This document shows, in pieces, positions 1 to 6,369 of a stretch of DNA of 6,925 nt. The notes under the pieces were generated by a model, which did no database searches, was not told the DNA's origin, and saw only the letters and a list, made by a program, of their open reading frames with translations. The stretch is from Nanobdellota archaeon (GTDB lineage Archaea; Nanobdellota; Nanobdellia; Pacearchaeales; GW2011-AR1). The stretch lies in the NCBI GenBank assembly GCA_018901375.1, contig JAHIEP010000026.1, forward strand, positions 1 to 6,925, read 5' to 3'. The position numbers and the translations under genes are program-made. Within the stretch, counting starts at the first letter, position 1, and each line of letters opens with the position of its first letter.

Positions 1-420
1 ATCATATTCCGAAAAAGATTCCAAATCCTGAAGAGCAACCGCCACCATAACACCACCAATCTCTCCACAACTCATCTTCTTACTCGTCGTAACAAGCGCA
101 TTAGTCGCCGTCCAAGTCCCACTACTACATCTCATCAACTGCTTAGTCTCAACAATACCCGAAGTAGTATTCCTCGCCACATAACTAATCATAAAATCAT
201 AACCCGCATAATTAGTAGCACCAGTAGCATTACAACCACCCGTCGCAACACCATTAGTATCCAAGTACCAATAAAACTTAGTCGAAGCATTCCCCGTCCC
301 CACAATTCCAGCAGCAGCGACTCCACTCTCCTGCATCTTCGCCCCAATATTATAACCATTACACATAATAGAATTACTAATATTAAAAACACCCGCACCA
401 AAATTAAACCCTTCAGCACT
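1..420 (-). other. Cys-poor C-terminal domain of the secreted protein (partial)
   Basis: From about residue 1006 to the window edge at 1145 the composition changes: only four cysteines (1025, 1068, 1103, 1123), with more Val, Thr and Gly and alternating hydrophobic residues suggesting beta strands. Residues 1054-1062 read FYWYLDTNG, followed by a TGGC at 1065-1068. The Y-LDT-D/N-G...TG pattern occurs in some beta-sandwich surface domains, but I cannot assign a family. The domain continues outside the window. Confidence 0.5.
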
Positions 421-3400
421 AACCCTCATCCCCATTCCCATTATATCAACCTCGCCACTAATCCCCACTTCCGCTCCTGGAGGACCCATTTCACCAAAAT
501 TCCCAGAATCCATCGCCAACTCAATAACATCCCCCTCTGATTCCCCAAAGTGCTGATACTCCGCCTTACCCATACACCACCCACTCGGCTCCGTCGCTGA
601 CAAATTATTATTAGAATAACTATCATTCTTATATTGACAAGTAACATTACTCAAAGCACACCCCGTCTCATTCCCATCATACTGCCAACACCCAGTCTTC
701 CCACCAGTCCCCGTCCCCATCATCATAAAAGTCTCAGGCTGACAAGTAGCACTCATATTTTTCCACTGACACAATCCACCAAAAGTTGCATTCTCACAAC
801 CAAGTTGATCAAAATTCTGATTCATACAAGCAATGTCACACCATCCACCAGTCATAGAATAATTATCTTCCCTCCAGCTACAATTTAAATTAGCACTACA
901 AGAACTAGAATTCAATTCCATACAAGCAGACATCGGAGCATAATCGCACCATCCCGTTCCAGTTCCAGCACCAGACCAAGTATTATTTTTCCAAGCACAA
1001 TTCCCAAGCAAACCAGCACAAGCACTCTCATTAGAAACACTCCAACAACTCGCACTATCCATCAAAGTCATATTCATCTCACACCAAGCATTCGACCCCA
1101 TAGAACTCGACTCATTCGTACATCCAGCAGTCGCCCCACAAGTAATTAAATCATCACCAAACTTCCAACAATTAGAACCAGGCATATCACACCACCCAGC
1201 AGCATTCCAGGTATCATTTAACCAAGTACAATTCGAACTCGCAAAAGCAACAGTCTGATTACATGTCCCCTCAGTAGCCTGTGCAAAACAATCTCCCCCA
1301 AAAGAACTCCCCCCACAGAAATTATCAAACCCACAATCAGGATCCCCACAATCAATCAACAAATCCGAATCATCATCGACGCCATTAAAACAAACTTCCC
1401 CAGCAAAACCGTTAGGCTTACATAAATTAAACGTCTGATCCCACGTACAATCCAAAGCCGTAGCATTATCCACACACGAAGTAAAATCATAACACGAAAA
1501 ACAATCAGTACTACAAACCTTCTTAGTCTTATCGACGCAATAACCCGCACCGACACCCGCAGCCGTATCATTAACCCACTGACATCCAACGCCAGCATTC
1601 GCGACGCTGCCAACACAAGCCGCATAAGGAGCATTCATAAAATCACAATCCTGACATTTCGTATTACAATCCCCCGAACCCGAATACTCCATCTCCGTCG
1701 GATAATCACACCAGCCCAAACCATTAAACGCAGAAGTCCCAGCACTATCATTTATCCAACTACAATATCCCAACGCCGAACCAACACAAGCCGTCTCAGC
1801 AGCAACAACACCAGCCCACGCAGTCCCATTACCCTGAAACTCACAAGCCCAACACGAAGTATCACAATTTGCCTTATTAGCTTCCTGTCCCCCATCATCC
1901 ACATTAAAAAACCCAGTCATCTCACACCACGAATCCTGTTTCAAAATATCATTATCAATATAATACTCCGTCTGCCAAGTCCCACCCGAAGCAGTACAAG
2001 GAGTCTCGCTATTAACAACCCCAAAATCAACCTCTCCGCCCGAACCAAAAACCGAACTAGGATTAAACGTACAATTCTTTACAATAGTCGAAGCATTATC
2101 CCACTTACAAGGCATCATAAACTCTTCTATCATTTGCGTACACAAAGTATAATTATTCTTAGAATCTGGATGCTCACAAAAACCTACAGGAGGCAAAGCT
2201 TTTTTATCAGAACTAGTTCCAGCGGTACAATTAACTCCAACAGTCGTAGTAGTATTCGTACTATTCCACTTACAATTAGGCAACGGACCATACTTACAAG
2301 CAGACTTCACCTTAACATCCACACAAAGTAGATTAGCAACATTGTCAGCATTAGTATATATAGGGTCTCCCAAAACATGCCCCTCGCACCAACCTACATT
2401 AGCACCATTACAAATATTATTAACACTAGTATTAGAAGTCCCATTACCTCCAGTACCAGCCTCGCAATAAGCACAACCCGTAACATTTCCACAAACCAAT
2501 GGTTGATTATCAGCAAACCAACAATGCGCTCCTCCTCCAAACATAAAACCTCCGCCACCACCCATAACCCCACCGTCAGTCGGCATCACACAAGCCCCAG
2601 TACTATTATACCACCCTCCCTGAGTAAAACAAGAATCGCTATCATTATACGCCCCAAAACCCCCACCACCATAAGAATCCTCACACAATTCACTACCACT
2701 ATTATTAAAAGTACACGGCATATACAAAGTATTCTTCAAAGTATTACATTTAGTCACATTAGTCCCCGCATCACTACACATTTTAGACATACACCATCCA
2801 TCACTATAAGTAGAATTCTCATAATAACACATTCCGTCAAACACAAGACCACAAGTACTCTCATTACCATCATAACTCCAACATCCCGTCTGCTCACAAC
2901 ATCCAACATCAGTCAAAGTAGCAGTAGGATTCTCCATCTGAGCATCAGACAAAGTTTTTATCCCACACCAAGAATTTTGATTAATATCATTAGATTTCCA
3001 ATTACAAGAATTAAGTCCACAAGCAGCTTTATCCGCATCATAATTCCAACACCCATCACTCATCCCTCCCCATACTTCGTCTCCGCCCCAATCTTGCATA
3101 CATCCCCCAGCAGGAGCCGAAGTTCCATTATAATACCAATTCGGCATATACGCATCCCATAAACAATTCATAACCCCATCATTAGCTTCGCAATATGTCT
3201 GGTTCACATCATAATCCCAACAACCAATATCCATACAACAACCAACCGAATCATAACACCAATCATCTTGTGCAGTAGTCTTCCACTGACAATCAGGATT
3301 CAAATCACAAGCACCTTCATCTCCTGTCATCGTCCAACAATTAGCAAAATCACCGACGACAAAATTCAAACTCAACAAGACACCAACAACTAAAACAAAC

Positions 3401-3435
3401 CCAAACAAAAATCTTCTCGACAACTCAACCACCAT
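1..3435 (-). CDS. Giant secreted cysteine-rich repeat protein (3'-truncated by window edge)
   Basis: I do not recognise a named family. One frame is open for 1145 codons from the ATG at 3435 to base 1, checked codon by codon with no internal stop; the C-terminus lies outside the window. Residues 1-28 form a signal peptide (RR at 7-8, hydrophobic core 9-27, likely cleavage after VVG28). Residues 33-954 hold about 88 cysteines in roughly 16-17 degenerate units of the form C-W ... C ... C-x-W/Y ... W-C, about 30-50 residues each. Residues about 966-1005 are Cys-free and Gly/acid-rich. From about 1006 a different, Cys-poor domain begins (FYWYLDTNG at 1054-1062). Many N-x-S/T sequons (N78, N103, N191) suggest glycosylation. 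It is probably an extracellular, disulfide-stabilised surface or adhesion protein; this role is inferred. A TATA box about 30 bases upstream and no Shine-Dalgarno suggest a near-leaderless mRNA. Confidence 0.9.
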   Translation of the reverse strand, partial: MVVELSRRFLFGFVLVVGVLLSLNFVVGDFANCWTMTGDEGACDLNPDCQWKTTAQDDWCYDSVGCCMDIGCWDYDVNQTYCEANDGVMNCLWDAYMPNWYYNGTSAPAGGCMQDWGGDEVWGGMSDGCWNYDADKAACGLNSCNWKSNDINQNSWCGIKTLSDAQMENPTATLTDVGCCEQTGCWSYDGNESTCGLVFDGMCYYENSTYSDGWCMSKMCSDAGTNVTKCNTLKNTLYMPCTFNNSGSELCEDSYGGGGFGAYNDSDSCFTQGGWYNSTGACVMPTDGGVMGGGGGFMFGGGAHCWFADNQPLVCGNVTGCAYCEAGTGGNGTSNTSVNNICNGANVGWCEGHVLGDPIYTNADNVANLLCVDVKVKSACKYGPLPNCKWNSTNTTTTVGVNCTAGTSSDKKALPPVGFCEHPDSKNNYTLCTQMIEEFMMPCKWDNASTIVKNCTFNPSSVFGSGGEVDFGVVNSETPCTASGGTWQTEYYIDNDILKQDSWCEMTGFFNVDDGGQEANKANCDTSCWACEFQGNGTAWAGVVAAETACVGSALGYCSWINDSAGTSAFNGLGWCDYPTEMEYSGSGDCNTKCQDCDFMNAPYAACVGSVANAGVGCQWVNDTAAGVGAGYCVDKTKKVCSTDCFSCYDFTSCVDNATALDCTWDQTFNLCKPNGFAGEVCFNGVDDDSDLLIDCGDPDCGFDNFCGGSSFGGDCFAQATEGTCNQTVAFASSNCTWLNDTWNAAGWCDMPGSNCWKFGDDLITCGATAGCTNESSSMGSNAWCEMNMTLMDSASCWSVSNESACAGLLGNCAWKNNTWSGAGTGTGWCDYAPMSACMELNSSSCSANLNCSWREDNYSMTGGWCDIACMNQNFDQLGCENATFGGLCQWKNMSATCQPETFMMMGTGTGGKTGCWQYDGNETGCALSNVTCQYKNDSYSNNNLSATEPSGWCMGKAEYQHFGESEGDVIELAMDSGNFGEMGPPGAEVGISGEVDIMGMGMRVSAEGFNFGAGVFNISNSIMCNGYNIGAKMQESGVAAAGIVGTGNASTKFYWYLDTNGVATGGCNATGATNYAGYDFMISYVARNTTSGIVETKQLMRCSSGTWTATNALVTTSKKMSCGEIGGVMVAVALQDLESFSEYD
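574..3339 (-). repeat. Tandem degenerate Cys/Trp protein repeats (about 16-17 units)
   Basis: This is a protein-level repeat within the secreted protein, residues 33-954. Clear units start at residues 33, 72, 129, 185, 305, 756, 797, 838, 870 and 916. More divergent ones lie near 220, 371, 432, 528, 594, 645 and 716. The unit usually has four cysteines: an opening C-W (often followed by x-Y-D), a second C about 10 residues on, a third in C-x-W or C-x-Y, and a closing W-C or G-W-C. Four cysteines per unit fits two disulfides. Spacing is irregular and the DNA is not obviously repeated, so the array is old. Glycine-rich insertions occur near 256-259 and 288-303. Confidence 0.8.
1333..1392 (-). 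other. Asp-rich CxNGxDDDxDxxxDCxDPDC-type motif
   Basis: Residues 682-701 read C-F-N-G-V-D-D-D-S-D then L-L-I-D-C-G-D-P-D-C. This matches an Asp-rich, Cys-bounded motif that recurs in secreted bacterial and archaeal proteins and is generally thought to bind Ca2+ in the manner of thrombospondin type 3-like loops. It sits between repeat units and is the only such copy in the visible protein. Calcium binding is inferred from the acidic spacing. Confidence 0.6.
3352..3435 (-). other. Predicted signal peptide of the Cys-rich protein
   Basis: Residues 1-28 show a short N-region with two arginines (R7, R8), then an uninterrupted hydrophobic stretch from F9 to V27 rich in Val, Leu and Phe, and a small-residue site VVG28 before D29. 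The first cysteine repeat starts five residues later (C33), so the mature protein would begin almost directly with the repeats. This predicts Sec export and disulfide formation outside the membrane. Residues 9-27 could instead be an uncleaved N-terminal anchor. Confidence 0.75.
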
Positions 3436-3461
3436 CTTCAAAAATAATCAACACACTTTAC

Positions 3462-3469
3462 TTTATAAA
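3462..3469 (-). promoter_or_regulatory. TATA box of the Cys-rich protein gene
   Basis: On the minus strand the sequence is GTTTATAAAG, preceded by purine-rich GGAAAA, which resembles an archaeal BRE plus TATA box. Its centre is about 30 bases upstream of the ATG at 3435, placing the expected RNA start near 3440. The transcript would be almost leaderless, in agreement with the lack of a Shine-Dalgarno sequence. Confidence 0.65.
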
Positions 3470-3490
3470 CTTTTCCAAAACTCCGTCGAT

Positions 3491-3501
3491 ATATTTAATA
3501 A
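3491..3501 (+). promoter_or_regulatory. TATA box for tRNA-Arg
   Basis: The plus-strand sequence atatttaataa is centred about 29 bases upstream of the first base of the mature tRNA (3525), the usual distance for an archaeal TATA box. It lies in an 89-base A/T-rich gap that also carries the promoter of the divergent Cys-rich gene. Confidence 0.5.
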
Positions 3502-3524
3502 ACAAAAAAATAACTATACTATAT

Positions 3525-3597
3525 AGGCGAATAGTTTAGCTGGACAGAATATAAGCTTGCGGAGCTTACGACCGGGGTTCAAATCCCCGTTCGCCTG
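3525..3597 (+). tRNA. tRNA-Arg (anticodon GCG)
   Basis: It folds into a full cloverleaf. The acceptor stem is AGGCGAA (3525-3531) with TTCGCCT (3590-3596), seven pairs. The D stem is GTTT (3534-3537) with GAAT (3547-3550), with a GG in the loop. The anticodon stem TAAGC/GCTTA (3552-3556, 3564-3568) encloses the loop TTGCGGA, giving anticodon GCG at 3559-3561, which reads CGC and CGU. The variable loop has four bases. The T arm CGGGG-TTCAAAT-CCCCG is at 3573-3589. The discriminator is G3597; CCA is not encoded (TAA follows). There is no intron. It is transcribed opposite to all protein genes in the window. Confidence 0.95.
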
Positions 3598-3600
3598 TAA

Positions 3601-3610
3601 TATAATTTAA
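3601..3610 (+). promoter_or_regulatory. TATA-like element upstream of the hairpin RNA
   Basis: The plus-strand sequence tataatttaa, just after the tRNA, is centred about 25 bases before base 3630, where the long inverted repeat begins. That spacing is what an archaeal promoter would have if the RNA starts at the hairpin base. It is A/T-rich spacer, so a chance match is possible; co-transcription with the tRNA is the alternative. Confidence 0.35.
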
Positions 3611-3629
3611 ACGCTTAGAACCAGCCAAC

Positions 3630-3731
3630 AATTTTGATTCTTAACAGGCTTAGACGAGGCGGAAGGTTGCGAAGTGTATGGTATACATGAGCGTTCTTCC
3701 AACGAAGTATAAGTCGTTAAGAATCAAAATT
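3630..3731 (+). ncRNA. Candidate structured non-coding RNA (long hairpin), unassigned
   Basis: A perfect 16-bp inverted repeat (AATTTTGATTCTTAAC, 3630-3645; complement 3716-3731) encloses further pairing. After a bulged A3646, GGCTTA (3647-3652) pairs with TAAGTC (3710-3715). After an internal loop, GGAAGGTTGC (3661-3670) pairs with GCGTTCTTCC (3691-3700) with one T-T mismatch. Possible tandem G-A pairs (3671-3672 with 3689-3690) follow, then GTGTAT/ATACAT (3674-3679, 3683-3688) closes a GGT loop. Bases 3661-3720 have 17 G and 8 C on the plus strand, like the tRNA and unlike the G-poor plus strand over coding sequence, which favours plus-strand function. The right arm overlaps two bases of the radA stop codon. 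I cannot match it to 5S, SRP, RNase P, C/D or H/ACA RNA. Alternatives are a 3' end structure for radA or a palindromic mobile-element end. Confidence 0.45.
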
Positions 3732-6306
3732 ATACGTCGATATCCCTAAGTCCCCTCGTCTCAATCATAAACACCGTCTCATTATCAGGCAAATCAGGAC
3801 TATCAATCAACTTCGCAACCCGACTATCCTTCTTCCCTCGTCGTAGATACATACGGTACGTACAAGCGTGCCCCACAATATTCCCACCAATCGCCTTCGT
3901 CGGGTCCCCAAACATTTGAGCAGGGTCGCTCATTACCTGATTAGTCACATAGACCGCCAAATTATTCTGCTCAGCCACCTTCATCAAATTATGCAAATAC
4001 CTATTCAACCGTTGCTGCCTATCCGCCAACATCCCCCGCCCCGAATACTCCGCCCTAAAATGCGCCGTCAAAGAATCCACAATCATCAACCGAATCGGCT
4101 CCCCCTCCTTAATCAACTCCGCCACCCTATCCAACAACAACATCTGATGATCCGAATTAAATGCTCTAGCCACGAGTATATTTTTCAAAACCTTATCCGC
4201 ATTCGCACCTATCCCCTCGGCAAACTGCCTAACTCTCTCCGGCCTAAAAGTTCCCTCCGTATCTATGTAAACACATTTCCCATTCGCCCCACCTTTCTCA
4301 ATCGGCAACTGAACTCCAATAGCCAAAGACAAAGCAAGCTGAGTATTATGCATTAGCGTCGGAACATTCCCCCCAATAAACGAATGACCATCAGGAACAA
4401 CAAAATCATAAACATAATCTCCATAACTCTCTTCCTTAATACTAACAATCTTATCAAAACAAAAATTTCTAATCCTGCCCAAAATCACCATCACCCCCTC
4501 AATCTTTTTCTTCCTCTCAACAAGCCTCCCAAGAATCAACCCACGAAGCTCCTCTAATTTCTCCCGAGAAATATCCCTATATATATAATTCCTAACACTA
4601 CCTCTCTTAACACCTAAATCTTCAGCCAAATCACTAAACGCAAAAGGCAATCTCCCAAAAACCTCCTCCAACTTTTTCTTTGTTAACTCCTTTTTACATA
4701 TCTTAATCAAATCATCCAAACTCTTCTCTCCGCAAGAAAAAAGCCGCACGACATCTTCGAAAGTCTTAGAATTCATATTCTCTACAAATCCTTTTCTCAC
4801 AAGATGCCGATATGCCACACTATCCAAACAAGCTTTTTTTCCAATCTCTTTTTCGCATCGTCCCCTATTCCCACCAAGAATTAATTTATAACTATCCCTA
4901 AAAAAACCAATAACCTGTCTAGGATAACCATACTTACTATTAACACAAGAATAATTCACCCTCTTAAACTTAAAAGGAAAATCATTAACCCTAACCCTAT
5001 CCTCTCCAACAACAGACAAAACATAAAAATCCTTCCCGTCCACTTTACGAACTCGAGAAGTCGCACTAATACCAATTCTAAGCAAAAGATAACTAAGCCC
5101 AACAGAAAGCTCCTCGCTCTTAGTTGTCAAATTAATTATATCCTTACCCAATTCCCCATCTCCCTCGAAATAACCACTAAGAAAACTCCTTATTACTTTC
5201 TCGCTAGAATTAAAAATAACTTCCGGAATAAACTTACTCTCAGATTTCGTCTTATCTAAACCACTCATTATCTTCTTAACCGAATCCCTAAGTAAAACCG
5301 TATAAACCGTTTTCTCTCTCCTTTTATCTTCTCTCACCGTCGGCTCAAAACCAAAATTACCTTTAACATATTTTTTAATCCACTCAATAACTTTCACCTC
5401 GCTATTACATACAGAAAAAGGATTACTCGAACCCTCAGCGACGAAAAAACCCAAAAAATAAGCATCGTCTTCACTAATCAAATCCTTCTCCTTCAAAATC
5501 TTAAACTCACTAGGAAAAGAAACAACATCCCCCTTCTTAAAATCATCCGCCCGCCTCCAAACAAAATCCCCATCAAAAGTCATAAGCTGATGACTACCCG
5601 TAACCCCTAACTCCCTTCCTCTCTCTGTCTTAATCCGAAATAATTTTTTAACTCTTTCTCTATATAAATGAGACGCCTCATTAATTCCAAAACCTTCCCC
5701 ATCAAAACCCAAAACCTTAACACCAGAAAGCTTAATCGCATAACCTTCCTCAAAAGAAAACTCCTTATTTTTATAATATTCGTATAACTCTTCTATCCTC
5801 TTAACTTTCATTTTCCCCTTATCAAAACAACTAACAAACGTATCCATAGCAACACATTTCCCACTCCCGAAAGCCCCAAACGCCTCCGTAATCGCCTTAG
5901 TCTGAACCCCCCTCCCCCCCAACAAATTATCCAAATTCTTAGAACCCGTCGTGATATGAAACAATTCCTTCCTCTTCTCCTCATGCGCCAACCCGTCGAT
6001 AAATCCCATATCCATCATCTGCCTAGCCGCCTGAATCGCCTTCCTCGCCACCGACTCACTCATCCCCGCAGTCTCACTCAATTGCGCAGGAGTCAAAACC
6101 GCCAGCCCCATCAACTCATAAATCCCAGCCGCCTCCAACTTTGCAACCGCTCCAGGACCAACCCCCGGAATATCAATCAGCTTCGGAGTTTCCTTTTCCT
6201 CTTTCTTTTTACCAGATACTTTCTTAACTTTAGAGCCCCCCTCAACGACCTCAACAATCTCCTCAGAATTCTCAATAGCCTCTTTAATATCTTCCTTCGT
6301 AACCAT
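3730..6306 (-). CDS. radA: DNA repair and recombination protein RadA, interrupted by an intein
   Basis: Archaeal RecA/Rad51-family recombinase that forms ATP-dependent filaments on single-stranded DNA for strand exchange. The precursor has 858 residues; removing the intein (151-654) leaves 354, normal for RadA. In order: a charged N-terminal extension (1-40), a helix-hairpin-helix domain (about 41-97, IPGVGPG at 46-52), a linker, and the ATPase core. Walker A is GAFGSGK150 joined to T655 after splicing. Walker B is RLMIVD (739-744). L1 is near FRAEYSGRG (750-758) and L2 spans about 789-814. I chose the ATG at 6306 because TATA-like sequence lies about 25-35 bases upstream and the protein then begins MVTKEDIKEA. 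An in-frame TTG at 6360 would add 18 residues unlike RadA and would lie upstream of the promoter. The fibrinogen-like gene ends 63 bases upstream. Confidence 0.97.
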   Translation of the reverse strand: MVTKEDIKEAIENSEEIVEVVEGGSKVKKVSGKKKEEKETPKLIDIPGVGPGAVAKLEAAGIYELMGLAVLTPAQLSETAGMSESVARKAIQAARQMMDMGFIDGLAHEEKRKELFHITTGSKNLDNLLGGRGVQTKAITEAFGAFGSGKCVAMDTFVSCFDKGKMKVKRIEELYEYYKNKEFSFEEGYAIKLSGVKVLGFDGEGFGINEASHLYRERVKKLFRIKTERGRELGVTGSHQLMTFDGDFVWRRADDFKKGDVVSFPSEFKILKEKDLISEDDAYFLGFFVAEGSSNPFSVCNSEVKVIEWIKKYVKGNFGFEPTVREDKRREKTVYTVLLRDSVKKIMSGLDKTKSESKFIPEVIFNSSEKVIRSFLSGYFEGDGELGKDIINLTTKSEELSVGLSYLLLRIGISATSRVRKVDGKDFYVLSVVGEDRVRVNDFPFKFKRVNYSCVNSKYGYPRQVIGFFRDSYKLILGGNRGRCEKEIGKKACLDSVAYRHLVRKGFVENMNSKTFEDVVRLFSCGEKSLDDLIKICKKELTKKKLEEVFGRLPFAFSDLAEDLGVKRGSVRNYIYRDISREKLEELRGLILGRLVERKKKIEGVMVILGRIRNFCFDKIVSIKEESYGDYVYDFVVPDGHSFIGGNVPTLMHNTQLALSLAIGVQLPIEKGGANGKCVYIDTEGTFRPERVRQFAEGIGANADKVLKNILVARAFNSDHQMLLLDRVAELIKEGEPIRLMIVDSLTAHFRAEYSGRGMLADRQQRLNRYLHNLMKVAEQNNLAVYVTNQVMSDPAQMFGDPTKAIGGNIVGHACTYRMYLRRGKKDSRVAKLIDSPDLPDNETVFMIETRGLRDIDV
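4345..5856 (-). mobile_element. RadA intein with LAGLIDADG homing endonuclease (504 aa)
   Basis: It lies between Walker A K150 and T655. All splicing blocks are present. Block A starts with C151 (CVAMDTFVSC). Block B has T236-x-x-H239. Block F is YDFVVPDGH (633-641). Block G is VPTLMHN (648-654), with H653 and N654 followed by T655 as the +1 nucleophile. This is a standard class 1 intein. Both LAGLIDADG motifs are intact, FLGFFVAEG (284-292, acidic E291) and LSGYFEGDG (376-384, acidic D383), so the endonuclease looks active. A further segment, 461-610, contains a helix-turn-helix-like stretch (555-577). The N-terminal splicing domain resembles the Pyrococcus horikoshii RadA mini-intein as I recall it (an ASxxYRE-V-KL pattern at 211-222), which suggests the same insertion allele. 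Sampled GC is about 32%, against about 54% in the exteins. Confidence 0.95.
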
Positions 6307-6326
6307 CCCACAAAAAAACCCTCTCC

Positions 6327-6345
6327 GTTTATAAGGATTTATATC
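6327..6345 (-). promoter_or_regulatory. radA promoter (TATA-like elements)
   Basis: On the minus strand this stretch contains GATATAAATCC followed by CCTTATAAAC. The second is centred about 26 bases before the ATG at 6306, which would give a leaderless radA mRNA; the first would start RNA about 10 bases further upstream. A GGAGAGGG at 6319-6326 resembles a Shine-Dalgarno sequence but is 12 bases from the ATG, longer than usual. Either way the position argues against the upstream TTG start at 6360. Confidence 0.5.
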
Positions 6346-6349
6346 ATTT

Positions 6350-6369
6350 AAAATAAACAATTAAAAATC
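6350..6369 (-). terminator. T-rich stretch downstream of the fibrinogen-like gene
   Basis: Immediately after the TAG stop (6370-6372) the minus strand reads GGATTTTTAATTG then TTTATTTTAAA, with T runs of five and four. Archaeal RNA polymerase terminates at such T-rich tracts without a hairpin. It separates the fibrinogen-like gene from the radA promoter, suggesting independent transcripts. Confidence 0.4.

Noticed and set aside
1356..1634. Minus-strand open frame of 92 codons, and others at 189-419 and 441-647
   Set aside because: They overlap the Cys-rich gene in another frame. Their Val/Leu/Arg/Met-rich translations look like membrane proteins only because the coding strand is GT-rich.
2377..3162. 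A 261-codon plus-strand open frame
   Set aside because: It is antisense to the Cys-rich protein gene. Its translation is almost only Ser, Thr, Ile, Pro, Arg and His with no motifs, as expected from a G-poor strand that rarely forms stops.
1..3435. Possible frameshift or pseudogene in the long Cys-rich gene
   Set aside because: Every in-frame triplet was read and none is a stop; the repeat pattern and cysteine spacing continue in the same frame throughout residues 33-954.
3630..3731. Hairpin as a second tRNA, 5S rRNA, SRP RNA or C/D box RNA
   Set aside because: There is no T-loop GGTTCRA or anticodon arm, no 5S consensus, no SRP domain architecture at this length, and no box C (RTGATGA) or box D (CTGA) pair in the right places.
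3868..4356. A 162-codon plus-strand open frame
   Set aside because: It lies entirely antisense to radA and the intein end, with low-complexity His/Pro/Arg/Leu composition; radA is certain.
5956..6351. A 131-codon plus-strand open frame
   Set aside because: Antisense to the RadA N-terminal domain, and no recognisable features.
6307..6360. N-terminal extension of RadA from a TTG at 6360
   Set aside because: The 18 extra residues are unlike RadA, the start codon is weak, and TATA-like sequence lies between it and the ATG at 6306.
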